Assembly (NCBI RefSeq): GCF_041080655.1
Contig: NZ_CP163525.1
Location: forward strand, 248,001 to 312,000
From: Streptomyces sp. CG4
GTDB lineage: Bacteria > Actinomycetota > Actinomycetes > Streptomycetales > Streptomycetaceae
Direction: 5' to 3'
Length of the DNA stretch: 64,000 nucleotides
In this document: positions 17,210 through 25,888 of the stretch, piece after piece
Numbering within the stretch: position 1 is the first letter of the stretch
How the letters are laid out: each line of letters begins with the position of its first letter
The notes under the pieces: generated by a model
What the model was told of the DNA's origin: nothing
Database searches by the model: none
What the model saw: the letters and a program-made list of their open reading frames with translations, nothing else
Position numbers and translations under genes: made by a program

Positions 17210-18276
17210 CGAAACACCAGCAGGAGCCGGCTGATTCCCTCCCGCCGACGGAGTACGACCCGGTCCGGGCCATGCTGCGCGCGACTGAGGTGGCGCTGGC
17301 TCAGGCAGTGTCACCAGCGGAGACCGAAGCATCCCTGGCTGGGCTGAAGAAACAACTCAGGCACGACTCGACAACACCTCTTGCGCGTGCGGATCGCACA
17401 GCGGCTCGGGCAGCAGCTACCTCATCCGTTCGGACCATGGCGCCAGGCACCACTGCGCTCGACGTGCGGTCACCTGCCTCACCGGCTGCCCGCAGCAGCG
17501 TGCGGCCGCCCGCTCCCTCGTCGCTCGACGAGTTGTGGCGGTCGTACAAGGCGACGGGCGACGAGCGGCTGCGGGAGCAGCTGATCCTGCACTACTCGCC
17601 ACTGGTGAAGTACGTCGCGGGCCGGATGAGCGTCGGGCTGCCGCCCAACGTCGAGCAGGCGGACTTCGTCTCCTCCGGAGTCTTCGGGCTCATCGACGCG
17701 ATCGAGCAGTTCGACATCGGCCGCGAGATCAAGTTCGAGACGTACGCGATCACCCGGATCCGGAGCGCGATGATCGACGAGCTGCGGGCGCTGGACTGGA
17801 TCCCGCGCTCGGTGCGGCAGAAGGCACGGATCGTGGAGCGGGCGTACGCCACTCTGGAGGCGCGGCTGCGGCGCACGCCGAACGAGGGCGAGGTCGCCGC
17901 GGAGCTGGGCATGGAGGTCGATGAACTGCATGCAGTGCTCAGCCAGTTGTCGCTGGCCAACGTGGTCGCGCTGGAGGAACTGCTGCACGCCGGCGGCGAG
18001 GGCAGCGACCAGCTGAGCCTGATGGACACACTGGAGGACACCGCCGCGGACAACCCCGTGGAGGTGGCCGAGGATCGCGAACTGCGGCGGCTGCTCGCGC
18101 GCGCCATCAACACCCTCCCCGAGCGCGAGAAGACCGTCGTCACGCTCTACTACTACGAGGGCCTCACGCCCGCTGAGATCGGGAATGTCCTCGGTGTTAC
18201 GGAGAGCCGGGTCAGCCAGATCCACACCAAGGCCGTACTGCAGCTCAGAGCGAAGCTGGCCGATGTCGGACGCTGA
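17206..18276 (+). CDS. WhiG/FliA-type sigma factor with a foreign N-terminal extension
   Basis: The 356-residue product is a fusion. Residues about 93-356 match the whole WhiG developmental sigma factor: [20 protein letters not shown], then [19 protein letters not shown] (region 2), [19 protein letters not shown], then region 4 with [20 protein letters not shown] and [12 protein letters not shown]. Residues 1-about 60 ([20 protein letters not shown] onward) are unrelated and look like the short third gene that normally follows this kind of ECF sigma gene. WhiG is normally about 280 residues. The start GTG overlaps the ECF stop, placing a WhiG paralogue under the ECF operon. All sigma regions look intact, so it may be functional. 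Confidence 0.9.
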   Translation: MTKHQQEPADSLPPTEYDPVRAMLRATEVALAQAVSPAETEASLAGLKKQLRHDSTTPLARADRTAARAAATSSVRTMAPGTTALDVRSPASPAARSSVRPPAPSSLDELWRSYKATGDERLREQLILHYSPLVKYVAGRMSVGLPPNVEQADFVSSGVFGLIDAIEQFDIGREIKFETYAITRIRSAMIDELRALDWIPRSVRQKARIVERAYATLEARLRRTPNEGEVAAELGMEVDELHAVLSQLSLANVVALEELLHAGGEGSDQLSLMDTLEDTAADNPVEVAEDRELRRLLARAINTLPEREKTVVTLYYYEGLTPAEIGNVLGVTESRVSQIHTKAVLQLRAKLADVGR

Positions 18277-18405
18277 AGAACATTGCTGACCTGAACGGAC
18301 CTCAATTCAGAGACACCGGAAGGCGCTCCAACGGAGCGACGTTGGCCTACTGGGTGAGACCGGGCCGAGTTACGTCGCCATCCGGATGCATGGCACCAGG
18401 GAGAG

Positions 18406-19350
18406 ATGGGAGGGAGGGGGAATAGCGCAGGGCTGGAATACATCCCCTCCGCCGGGCGCCTGCGCGAGGTCCCATGGGTCGCGATCCCTCCAGTGGTGAG
18501 GGCGATCCGCGTGCTGGAGAAGATCGCCCCGGCCGAAGAGCTGCTGTTCGACGCGTCCACGCACACCTTCGTGAATACCCCCACGCCCAGCACGACCTCC
18601 CTTCGTTGTTCGGGGCTGCGCTCGCGCATCGAGGCCTTCATCGCATGAGCCTCCAGCCTGGGGCGGGAAAGCGAGGTCATCCCCGACGATCCGCACGGCG
18701 CGATCGGTCTGGCCCGGTTCCGCCGCACCCTGGCCTGGCACATCGCACGCCGCCCGGGCGGCCTGGTGGCGCTGGCCATCCAGTACGGGCACATGCGCAC
18801 CGCAGTCAGCGGCGGGGACGCCGCCCGCGGCCGAGATGGCATCCACCAGCTGCTGGACATCGAAACCGCCCGGGCCACCGCCGACACCCTCACCACCCGC
18901 CGCGACGACCTCGCCCGCGGGGTGCGCACCTCCGGTCCGGACGCGCGCCGCGCGATCCACGCCGCGGCGCAGGCGCCGGCCTTCGCAGGGTCGATCCGCA
19001 CCCACCGCCAGGCCCGCGACATCCTCGGCAACCCGGCCCTGACCGGCTACGACAACCCGCGGTCCTTCCTGATGTGCGTCTACAACCGGGATCGAGCCTT
19101 GTGTCACCGCCTGGACGCCGATGACGCGCCGCGGCTGGACCGCTGCCGGCCGTCGTGCGCGAACGTCGCGCGCACCGACCACCATGCCGCCCAGCTTCTT
19201 CAGTACGCCCAGGCCCTGGAGAAGCAGGCCGCCTCCGAGGCGGTTCCCAGCCCCCTCGCCGACCGCCTCGCCCGCCGCGCCGCGCATCTGCGAGCGCTGG
19301 CCGACCGCCACGAGCACGACCGCATCCACGCGCAGGAGCCAACCTCATGA
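18406..19350 (+). pseudogene. Large integrase, C-terminal fragment, frameshifted
   Basis: The fragment starts GLEYIPSAGRLREVPWVAIP and reaches LRSRIEAFIA, followed by an in-frame TGA at 18646-18648. The matching continuation lies in another frame: EVIPDDPHGAIGLARFRRTL, then AWHIARRPGGLVALAIQYGH, then a cysteine-containing tail (MCVYNRDRALCH, RCRPSCANVARTDHHAAQLL). These are hallmarks of the C-terminal half of a large tyrosine-recombinase-like protein in Streptomyces mobile elements. The N-terminal half is absent: the WhiG-type gene ends 130 bp upstream. It overlaps the next small gene by ATGA, preserving the original operon joint. Confidence 0.65.
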
Positions 19351-19763
19351 GCCCAGCCCCCGACGAACGCGAGCGCATTCGCACGGCAATGGACCGCATC
19401 CTGGCCGGCCGAGCCGAGCACTCCAACGGCGCGCTGACCATCGTCGCACTCGCGCTTGAGGCCAAAGTCCCCCGCAACGCCCTCACCCAGCGGCACACCG
19501 ACCTGAAGGCGGAGTTCTACGAGCAGGTCCGGGCCCGGGGAGGGACGCCGGACAGCGAGCGGCGTCTGCGCCGGCAGGTCCGGCGGCTCAAGGAGCTCAG
19601 GGCAGCCGACGCGCAGGAGATCACCCAGCTCAAAGCTGATGTCGAGGCGCTGGTGGGTGCGCTGCACCGGGTCACGGTGGAGAACAGCCACCTGCACCTG
19701 CAGCTCGCCGACCAGCGTGCACATGCGATTGTGCGCGTGCTGCCGACGCAGACGACGCCATGA
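19347..19763 (+). CDS. TnpC-like recombinase accessory protein (DUF6262-type)
   Basis: The 138-residue protein starts at ATG 19347, overlapping the integrase fragment stop. The N-terminal part (ERIRTAMDRILAGRAEHSNG, then EAKVPRNALTQRHTDLKAEF) looks like a helix-turn-helix. The rest is a long coiled coil (RRLRRQVRRLKELRAADAQE, then EALVGALHRVTVENSHLHLQ). This is the layout of TnpC-type small proteins that accompany paired tyrosine recombinases, as in Tn554-like elements. It is intact although its partner is broken. The assignment is by pattern and operon position. Confidence 0.65.
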   Translation: MSPAPDERERIRTAMDRILAGRAEHSNGALTIVALALEAKVPRNALTQRHTDLKAEFYEQVRARGGTPDSERRLRRQVRRLKELRAADAQEITQLKADVEALVGALHRVTVENSHLHLQLADQRAHAIVRVLPTQTTP

Positions 19764-19811
19764 ACCCCGCCGTGGTGGAACCGGCGGTGTCGCGAACCGG
19801 TCCGGCGGCTG

Positions 19812-20138
19812 TCACTTCCTGGCCGCGCCGGGTTCCTCGCTAATGGATTCCTGGTAGGCATCCGCGTAGGTGGGAAAGTCCTTGATCAGGTCGTCGCAGA
19901 ACGCGGCGACGTCGGTGCCGATGAGTTCCAAAACTCCCTTGCCCGCGGCGACGCCCTCCTCGAAGAAGTCGACGATTCCAGGGAGGAGGGGTCCGTCGGG
20001 CAGACTGATTGGTCCGACCTTGAACAGGTACTTCTGCATCTCCTTGTAGACGATCTGGTAGTCCGGCGGGAGCGCCTTGACCCGGGCCAGGTGGGCCCGC
20101 CACTGTTTCTTGCCTTCGATGATGTCTTGGATGCTCAC
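19812..20138 (-). CDS. DUF1048 family protein
   Basis: The 108-residue protein has the DUF1048 core: IEGKKQWRAHLARVKALPPD, then YKEMQKYLFKVG, ending in a helical part (DVAAFCDDLIKDFPTYADAY). DUF1048 proteins are small, helical, cytoplasmic and usually sit next to PadR regulators; their biochemical role is not established. It is the last gene of a three-gene operon: stop and start are separated by 1 bp from the second DUF1048 gene, and the PadR gene is first. Confidence 0.85.
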   Translation of the reverse strand: MSIQDIIEGKKQWRAHLARVKALPPDYQIVYKEMQKYLFKVGPISLPDGPLLPGIVDFFEEGVAAGKGVLELIGTDVAAFCDDLIKDFPTYADAYQESISEEPGAARK

Positions 20139-20139
20139 G

Positions 20140-20496
20140 TCAGCCTCCCAGCCGGCTCAATTTCCTTGCGATGTTCCTGTTCAACTGCTCGCGCCACCGG
20201 TCGCGATAAGTCCGGGCCCCTGTTCCGCCGGCCAGCGCGGTGCAGAAGCCCCGGACGTCGTCACCGAGCACCTCGTGGACGCTCTGCCCGTCCGCCGCTG
20301 CTACTTCGAGCAGCCCCAGGGCGGCGTCGACGATCGGCATCAGGTTGCGGCCGGTGAAGTCCCCGTAGGGGAAGAGGCGGGCGATGATCTGTGCCCACGC
20401 CGCCCGGTAATCGTCCGGCAGGGCCTCGGCCCGGGCTTCGAACGCCTTCCATTCCCTGGTGAGATCGCTGCCTGTGACCTTCTCCCAGAAGTTCAT
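20140..20496 (-). CDS. DUF1048 family protein (second copy)
   Basis: From ATG 20496 the product is 118 residues with the same DUF1048 layout as its neighbour: FEARAEALPDDYRAAWAQII, then RLFPYGDFTG and a helical end (GDDVRGFCTALAGG). The two copies are clearly divergent, so this is an old duplication. The start codon overlaps the PadR stop (ATGA at 20493-20496), giving translational coupling. The pair may form a heterodimer, which is inference. Confidence 0.85.
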   Translation of the reverse strand: MNFWEKVTGSDLTREWKAFEARAEALPDDYRAAWAQIIARLFPYGDFTGRNLMPIVDAALGLLEVAAADGQSVHEVLGDDVRGFCTALAGGTGARTYRDRWREQLNRNIARKLSRLGG

Positions 20497-20819
20497 CTCC
20501 CGCCCTCCTTGAGCCTGTCGATGCGTGATGAGACGTACTGCCATTTCGCCCAGAACTTCGCGAGTTCCTCGCGTCCGGCGTCGTTGAGCGCGTAGAACTT
20601 GCGCGGCGGACCGACCCCGGATGGCCGTTTCGTCACTTGGACGAGCCCGTTCCTCTCCAGCCGCAGCAGGATGGTGTACACCGTCCCCTCGATGACGTCG
20701 GTGAAGCCGAGCTCGTTCAGCTGGCGGGTGATGGCGTACCCGTAGGTTTCCTCGCTGCCGATGATTTCGAGCACGCACCCTTCGAGCGTGCCCTTCAACA
20801 TCTCCGTCAGGTCTTCCAT
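20493..20819 (-). CDS. PadR-family transcriptional regulator
   Basis: The 108-residue protein is a stand-alone PadR winged helix with a short C-terminal helix. The family hallmark is clear: EMLKGTLEGCVLEIIGSEET, YGYAITRQLNELGF, then EGTVYTILLRLERNGLV and PRKFYALNDAGREEL. PadR proteins usually repress their own operon and release DNA on binding a ligand or partner. The promoter region just upstream (20844-20889) carries repeated TACTCGGT motifs that suit autorepression of this PadR-DUF1048-DUF1048 operon. Confidence 0.93.
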   Translation of the reverse strand: MEDLTEMLKGTLEGCVLEIIGSEETYGYAITRQLNELGFTDVIEGTVYTILLRLERNGLVQVTKRPSGVGPPRKFYALNDAGREELAKFWAKWQYVSSRIDRLKEGGR

Positions 20820-20843
20820 CGCGGGTGCTCCTCAGCCTGGCCA

Positions 20844-20889
20844 GTACTACGTGTTACCGAGTACCACTATACAGTATCACCGAGTAGTG
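20844..20889 (-). promoter_or_regulatory. Candidate PadR operator/promoter
   Basis: On the minus strand two TACTCGGT motifs (separated by a T/A-rich GATACTGTATAGTGG stretch) lie 25-70 bp upstream of the PadR start, flanked by an outer CACTAC/GTAGT dyad. The central GATACTGTATAGT would also supply a -10 element. PadR operators commonly overlap the operon promoter, and this is the only A/T-rich island in the intergenic region. Confidence 0.5.
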
Positions 20890-21509
20890 GAACGGCAACA
20901 TCTCCGGCACCCGCGGGCCGAAGGAAGGTTCGGCGAGGGACCGGGTTTCGTCGAACGCTGCAACCCGGTCATCGGTTGAGCTGACGGGTGGGCCGTTTCA
21001 CGTCAACAAGCTGAACTTGACGGGGAAGTGTCCGGACAGTCGGTCCCGGATGTCGTCCTGAAGAGCCGGTCGATGCGTCGGCTCAATGCCGCCGTCGCCG
21101 ACGGGCTGCATGGTTCCGCGACGTCACGTCGTACCAGGTGGAGATCAAGTCGAGAACGACCACCACAACGGTCTGCTCACCGTACGGCTGCGGGAGTTCG
21201 CGTATCCCGCCGACACCGAAGTGCCGCCGCCGCTGGAGGAATTGAGGCTGAGGGCCGAGGACCGGCCAGCCGCCCACCCGCGGCCTGGTCACCAGTGCGA
21301 CCGTCAGTATGGAAGGTCTCGCCACCAGAGGCCCCCGGATTTCCGATCACCACGCCGTTCGATGACGGGCTCGGGAGCCTTCGTGCGACCGAAGTTGCGG
21401 TGGGATCGACTTTGGAAGGCTTGCCGCACCCGAGGCGCGCACTTTCGGTGGTGCCGTCTCGACGCACGGCCGATGGGGCGAGGGCGCACCCGCGGGCAGG
21501 ATCGGATGC
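20890..21509. other. Gene-poor tract between PadR operon and small membrane protein
   Basis: I find no supportable gene. Several overlapping frames are open on both strands around 21030-21500, but none shows a recognisable motif or a good ribosome site. A plus-strand frame near 21150-21270 (NGLLTVRLREFAYPADTE) has reasonable codon use and may be a remnant of a lost gene. Confidence 0.35.
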
Positions 21510-21707
21510 ATGAAGAAGGTCCTGGAAGCAGCCGGGTTCATCGCTCTGGTGCAAGGTGTGTTGGGTCTGGTGCAGGAGTTCACCCACTGGCAGGTGGGTC
21601 TGGTGCAGCGGCTGTCGTTCTTCGACGGCTACGACGCCTTCGCCAGCTTCATCCTGATCATGTTCGCCTGTGCGCTGTTCGCCGCGGCCGAGCGACTCCG
21701 CCACTGA
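21510..21707 (+). CDS. Small membrane protein (hypothetical)
   Basis: The 65-residue protein has two predicted transmembrane helices (EAAGFIALVQGVLGLVQEF and FASFILIMFACALFAAA) joined by a short loop with a Trp and Phe pair. The sequence looks evolutionarily constrained, with many aromatic and charged residues placed around the helices, and I believe similar proteins occur in Streptomyces, but no function is known to me. It stands alone just upstream of the IS630 element. Confidence 0.6.
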   Translation: MKKVLEAAGFIALVQGVLGLVQEFTHWQVGLVQRLSFFDGYDAFASFILIMFACALFAAAERLRH

Positions 21708-21748
21708 CCGACCGGCGGGACGGGCCGCTGGAGGCGAGTCCTTCGATT

Positions 21749-21762
21749 TTGAACGGTTTCAA
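21749..21762 (+). promoter_or_regulatory. Candidate LacI-type operator left of the IS
   Basis: The 14-mer TTGAACGGTTTCAA is a near-palindrome with matching TTGAA/TTCAA arms and a central CG, the general form of LacI-family operators. It lies 7 bp before the IS630 target site. Together with the site at 23052 it suggests that the IS jumped into the control region of the rhamnosidase gene. Confidence 0.4.
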
Positions 21763-21768
21763 TTACTA

Positions 21769-23000
21769 GTGCCGCATCAAGCAACGTTTGCCCTGTTCAC
21801 GACCTCGCGGAGGCGTTCGTCGGCGGCATGCTTGTTCCGCCAGATGATGTAGCGGCGGATCATGCTTCCCTGCTCCTTGTGGCTGGCGTGGTCGGTGCCA
21901 TCCAGCGCGAAGTAGCGCAGGGCGGTGAACTGCGCCTCGATCCGGTTGAGCCACGAACTGTTGGTCGGGGTGTAGGCGATCTCCACGTTGTTCGCCACCG
22001 CCCACGTCCCGACTCGCTGACACCGCTTCGTCGTCAGGTGTGGTGAGTAGTTGTCGCAGACGATCGCAATGCGTACGTCCATCGGGTGCAGCGAGCGCAG
22101 GTAACGGCAGAACTCCAGGAACTTCGACCTGTTCTTGGTCTTCTTGATGTGCCCGTAGAGCTGGTCTTTGGCCAGGCCGTAGGCGGCGAACAGGTGCCGG
22201 ACCCCGTGCGGGCGGGTGTAGGTCGCCCGGCGCCGGGGCCGGGGCCGGGGATCGCGGCCTGGGTCCTTGTGTCTGCCGCTGCGTTCGGCCCAGTGCCGGC
22301 CGGGGTGCGGCTGGAGGTTGAGCGGCCCGAACTCATCCACGCAGAAGACGACTTCGGGCTCGCCTTCCTCGGGCATGACCTCACCGTCGGCGATCGCGTA
22401 CAGGTGCTCGACACGGGCCTTCTTGACTGAGTAGTCCGGGTCACGTGAGTTCTTCCAGGTCTTCACGCGTTGAAACGAGACGCCCTCCTCGCGGAGCAGG
22501 ACCCGAAGGCCCTCGTGGCTGATGTCGTCGACCACCCCCTCGGCGACCAGGAAGTCGGCCAGCTTGGCCAGGCTCCAGGCCGAGAGTTGCAGGCCGTGCT
22601 CGGCCGGCTTCGACTTGGCGATCTTCTTGATCTCCCGGCGTTCCGGGAGGGTGAAGGTCTTTGGCCGGCCACCTTTATACTTGGGATAAAGCGAGTCGAA
22701 GCCGTCAGCGTTGAAGTTGTGGAGCACATCGCGGACCCGGTCCGGACTGGTGAACGTCACCTCGGCGATCTTCGCCACCGGCCGTCCCTGCGCGGATAAC
22801 AGCACCATCTGAGCCCGCCGCCAAGTCACCACCGAACCAGTGCCTCCGCGGATGATCCGCAGCAACCGCCTGCCCTCGTCGTCATCAATCTCCCGCACCC
22901 GCACGCGTACAGCCACGTGATCATTCTGGCTGGCTGGCGCTTCCCGGCGCAGCAACTGGGCGACACATCACGACAGGGCAAACGTAGCTTGATGCGGCAC
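21769..23000. mobile_element. Complete IS630-family insertion sequence
   Basis: A 1232-bp element is bounded by 28-bp terminal inverted repeats that differ at one base (left GTGCCGCATCAAGCAACG..., right complement GTGCCGCATCAAGCTACG...). A TA dinucleotide flanks each end (21767-21768 and 23001-23002), the target duplication typical of IS630/Tc1-mariner elements. It holds one intact transposase gene on the minus strand, so it may still be mobile. Confidence 0.93.
21777..22916 (-). CDS. IS630-family transposase
   Basis: From GTG 22916 the product is 379 residues. An N-terminal helix-turn-helix (TWRRAQMVLLSAQGRPVAKI, then DRVRDVLHNFNADGFDSLYP) and linker (GGRPKTFTLPERREIKKIAK) bind the ends. 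The DDE nuclease has its three acidic positions in VVFCVDEFGPL, VCDNYSPH and SWLNRIEAQF, as expected of the family. Length is typical and no stop or frameshift is visible. The stop lies only 8 bp inside the left terminal repeat. A TTG at 22955 is an alternative start, but the family normally starts AVRVRVREI. Confidence 0.93.
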   Translation of the reverse strand: MAVRVRVREIDDDEGRRLLRIIRGGTGSVVTWRRAQMVLLSAQGRPVAKIAEVTFTSPDRVRDVLHNFNADGFDSLYPKYKGGRPKTFTLPERREIKKIAKSKPAEHGLQLSAWSLAKLADFLVAEGVVDDISHEGLRVLLREEGVSFQRVKTWKNSRDPDYSVKKARVEHLYAIADGEVMPEEGEPEVVFCVDEFGPLNLQPHPGRHWAERSGRHKDPGRDPRPRPRRRATYTRPHGVRHLFAAYGLAKDQLYGHIKKTKNRSKFLEFCRYLRSLHPMDVRIAIVCDNYSPHLTTKRCQRVGTWAVANNVEIAYTPTNSSWLNRIEAQFTALRYFALDGTDHASHKEQGSMIRRYIIWRNKHAADERLREVVNRANVA

Positions 23001-23051
23001 TAGATCGGTAGACAGACGCCACATCCGCCACTAGCTTCATCGGCCGACGAG

Positions 23052-23065
23052 TTGAATCGATACAA
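23052..23065 (+). promoter_or_regulatory. Candidate LacI-type operator in front of rhamnosidase
   Basis: TTGAATCGATACAA is a one-mismatch version of the palindrome TTGAATCGATTCAA, a form common in LacI-family operators that control glycosidase genes in actinomycetes. It lies about 110 bp before the first usable start of the rhamnosidase pseudogene, on the far side of the IS from the other candidate operator. Confidence 0.5.
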
Positions 23066-23161
23066 ACTCGTTCTGCCGAAGAGACAGGGCACGTCGTCGC
23101 GGGAGGGCTGGGCGGAGCGGGTACGGCGCGGGCGGCCGTACCGGTCGCAGGGGGCACGGGA

Positions 23162-24429
23162 GTGGAAGGGCTGACGGTCGAAAACCGCACGAACCCGCTG
23201 GGCGTGGACGCGGCGCGGCCGAGGTTCGGCCGGCGCATGGTCTCCGCGGTCCGCGGCCGTCGGCAGAGCGCGTACCGGATCCTGGTGGCCACCACGGCCG
23301 ACCGGCTGCACTGCGGTCGAGCCGATGTATGGGACAGCGGCCCTGTCACCTCGGCGGACTCGGTCGCCATACCGTACGCGGGCCAGGCACTGCGACCCTC
23401 GACCCGTTACTTCTGGACGGTCCAGGTCCGTGACGAGGATGGGCGGGCTGTTTCCGACGCACCCGTCGCCTTCTTCGAGACCGGGCTGCTGAGCACGGAC
23501 GGGACGGCCGTTGACGTACGCCTCGTACGCGCCGAGCGCCGTGCCTGGCCGGCGATGCCGGTGTAGACGGTGAGGGACTGCGGTCTGCGGTCCCACTCGG
23601 GAGTCAGCCGGGCGCTGTCACCGGGGTAGGCGACGAGCCTGGCGTCGGCATCACCAAGACCGGGGACAACTCCCAGACCGCACTGCTGTGGGTGCTCAAA
23701 ATCGGCTTCTACGACACCGAGGCCCAGTGACGCCAACTGGTGACGCTGCTCGCCGATAACATCGGCAACGACGCCGCCTACAAGGCGGCCCACCCCGACA
23801 GCACGCGCGTCCTGTACGCCGAGAACACCCTCTCCGTCGGCTTCCTCGGCGTCAACGTCCTCGCCCCTGTCCTCACCGACGAGGGCCACGCCGACCTCGC
23901 CTACCAGCTGCTCCACCAGAACGCCATGCCGTCCTGGCTGTACTCGGTCGACAAGGGTGCCACCACCGTCTGGGAGCGCTGGAACTCCCGCTCCCAGCCG
24001 GACGGCTTCGGCGCGGTCGCAATGAACTCGTTCAACCACTACTCCTACGGCGCGATCATGGAGTAGATGTACGAGAGCATGGCCGGCATCGCCATGGACC
24101 CGGCCGGCCCCGGGTTCCGCCACTTCTTCCTGCGGCCGCACCTCGGCACGACCGGGAAGATCACCCATGTCTCCGGCTCGCATGTCTCGCCGTACGGGGA
24201 GATCGTCAGCGAGTGGCGGACCGAGCACCGGACGCTCACCTACCGGGCGACGGTCCCCGCCAACAGCACGGCGACCCTGTCCGTCCCCACCACCGACCCG
24301 TCCTCCGTCCGCGAGGGCCGCACTCCCCTGTCCCGCGTCCAGGGCGTCCGGTACCTGGGCCGCACGGACGGCACCGCCTCGTACCGGCTGTCCTCGGGGC
24401 ACTACGAGCTGACGGCATCCCTCACCTGA
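23162..24429 (+). pseudogene. Alpha-L-rhamnosidase (GH78), internally deleted, with stops
   Basis: The N-terminal domain reads LTVENRTNPLGVDAARPRFG, then RQSAYRILVATTADRLH and STRYFWTVQVRDEDGRAVSD, typical of GH78 rhamnosidases. After about 23540 the match ends; some hundreds of residues, including most of the catalytic (alpha/alpha)6 barrel, are missing. The C-terminal part resumes near 23650 (LWVLKIGFYDTE, then YAENTLSVGFLGVNVLAPVL, then WERWNSRSQPDGFG), with in-frame stops at 23728-23730 (TGA) and 24064-24066 (TAG) and a beta-domain end (GTASYRLSSGHYELTASL). It is clearly dead. It once released rhamnose from glycosides. Confidence 0.85.
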
Positions 24430-24439
24430 CCTGCCCGGC

Positions 24440-24465
24440 GAGGGGGCCGCTCTCCAGCGCCCCTC
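24440..24465. terminator. Hairpin between convergent genes
   Basis: GAGGGG and CCCCTC form a 6-bp stem (extendable with a GC pair) around a 14-nt loop between the rhamnosidase pseudogene and the convergent permease, touching the permease stop codon. It could terminate transcription from both sides. It is modest in strength. Confidence 0.4.
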
Positions 24466-25639
24466 AGTGGTATCCGTGCCGCATGTGGTCACCATGGTCG
24501 TGGCCCGTTTCGGGTGGGCCGCCCATCATGCGCAACATGGCCGCACCTCCGGTGCGCAGGAACCGCACCAGGAACACGGCAGCCAGGACGAGGAAGGCGA
24601 TGTTGAGCCAGGTGGTGTAGTTCCAGCTGACGCCTTCCATGGGGAGCTTGGCGTCGGCCTGGTCGGGGATCAGGCCGAGGGCGCCGAAGACGAACTCCAC
24701 GAGGTAACCCGCGATGACCATGGCGAGGTAGAAGGTGCCGAGGAGGAAGGCGGCCATCCTCGCGCCGTAGTACTTCCGGTAGATGGCGAGGATCGGCAGG
24801 ATCAGCAGGTCGGCGAAGATGAACGCCACCACGCCGCCGAAGCTGATGCCGCCCTTCCACAGCACCACCGCGAGCGGCACGTTGCCGATGGAGCACACGA
24901 ACGAGGCCATCGCCACCAACGGGCCGACGAGGGGACCCCACAGCGTGGCAGCGAGCGGGTGGCCGTCGAAGAAGAAGCCGCGCCAGAACGAGTCCGGGAC
25001 CCAGGCGGCGATGGCACCGGCGATGAGCAGGCCGGCGACCAGGTCGCGCAGGATCGCCGCCCATTCCATGACGAACACATGGCTGGTGGCGGTGAAACCC
25101 TCCCGGGAGAACAGCCGGTCGGCGAAGGAGCCGTCGCGCCGCACCGACATGTCCATCGCGGCGTGGCCCTCCATCGATCCGGCAAGGCGCCGGTCCGCCT
25201 GTGCGCGTGCCTGGCGCAGCAGTCCCGCGCGCAGGAACAGCCGGAAGAGGACGGCCAGCACGACGATCATGATGGGGCCGCCGACGAACTCGGCGGCCGT
25301 GAACTGCCAGCCCATCAGAAGTGCCAGGATGACGCCGAGTTCAACGACGAGGTTGGTGGAGGCGATCTCGAAGGCCATCGCGGCGGTGAAGTTCGCGCCC
25401 TTGCGGAACAGCGAGCGGGCCAGCGCCACCGCGGCGTAGGAGCAGGAAGAGGACGCCACGCCCAGCCCGGCGGAGACGGCGAGGGTCCGGGGCCGGTCGT
25501 CGCCGAGCAGAGCGACGACGGTGGCCTTGCGGACCACGGCCTGGACGACGGCGGACAGGGCGAAGCCCAGGATCAGGGCCCAGGTGATCTCCCAGGTCAT
25601 GGACCCGGTGATCGACAGCGCGTGCAATACGGCGTGCAT
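24464..25639 (-). CDS. Permease, YraQ/ArsP-like (DUF318)
   Basis: From ATG 25639, behind GAAGGGAAGG, the product is 391 residues with eight or more hydrophobic segments in two halves, each with a GFALSA/SIGNVPLA-like motif. The family signature VASSSCSYAAVALARSLFRK and IASTNLVVELGVILALLMGW is typical of the YraQ/ArsP permeases, some of which export organoarsenicals or methylated metalloids. The C-terminus is histidine-rich (GHDHGDHMRHGYH), suggesting metal contact. No arsR or arsM gene is adjacent, so the substrate is open. It lies divergent from the complex-I-like operon. Confidence 0.85.
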   Translation of the reverse strand: MHAVLHALSITGSMTWEITWALILGFALSAVVQAVVRKATVVALLGDDRPRTLAVSAGLGVASSSCSYAAVALARSLFRKGANFTAAMAFEIASTNLVVELGVILALLMGWQFTAAEFVGGPIMIVVLAVLFRLFLRAGLLRQARAQADRRLAGSMEGHAAMDMSVRRDGSFADRLFSREGFTATSHVFVMEWAAILRDLVAGLLIAGAIAAWVPDSFWRGFFFDGHPLAATLWGPLVGPLVAMASFVCSIGNVPLAVVLWKGGISFGGVVAFIFADLLILPILAIYRKYYGARMAAFLLGTFYLAMVIAGYLVEFVFGALGLIPDQADAKLPMEGVSWNYTTWLNIAFLVLAAVFLVRFLRTGGAAMLRMMGGPPETGHDHGDHMRHGYH

Positions 25640-25888
25640 CTGTGAAACCTTCCCTTCAAGGTGCGGTGTGCGGCCGACGGACACGCCCATGGCCGGGGAG
25701 CCGCCCTCCGGGTCGGCCACCAGTGTGCGCACACAGGAATGGCCGCCGGTTGCGTTTCACCCGGAACGGTTTCCCGGCGGCAAAGTCTCCAGAAACCCGG
25801 CAAAACACAGGAAAAGCGTCGTAACTCCGGACGCCGGTGACCTTGTTGATGCGGTGCGGAAGTCCTCACCACCACGCGGGAGACGTTC

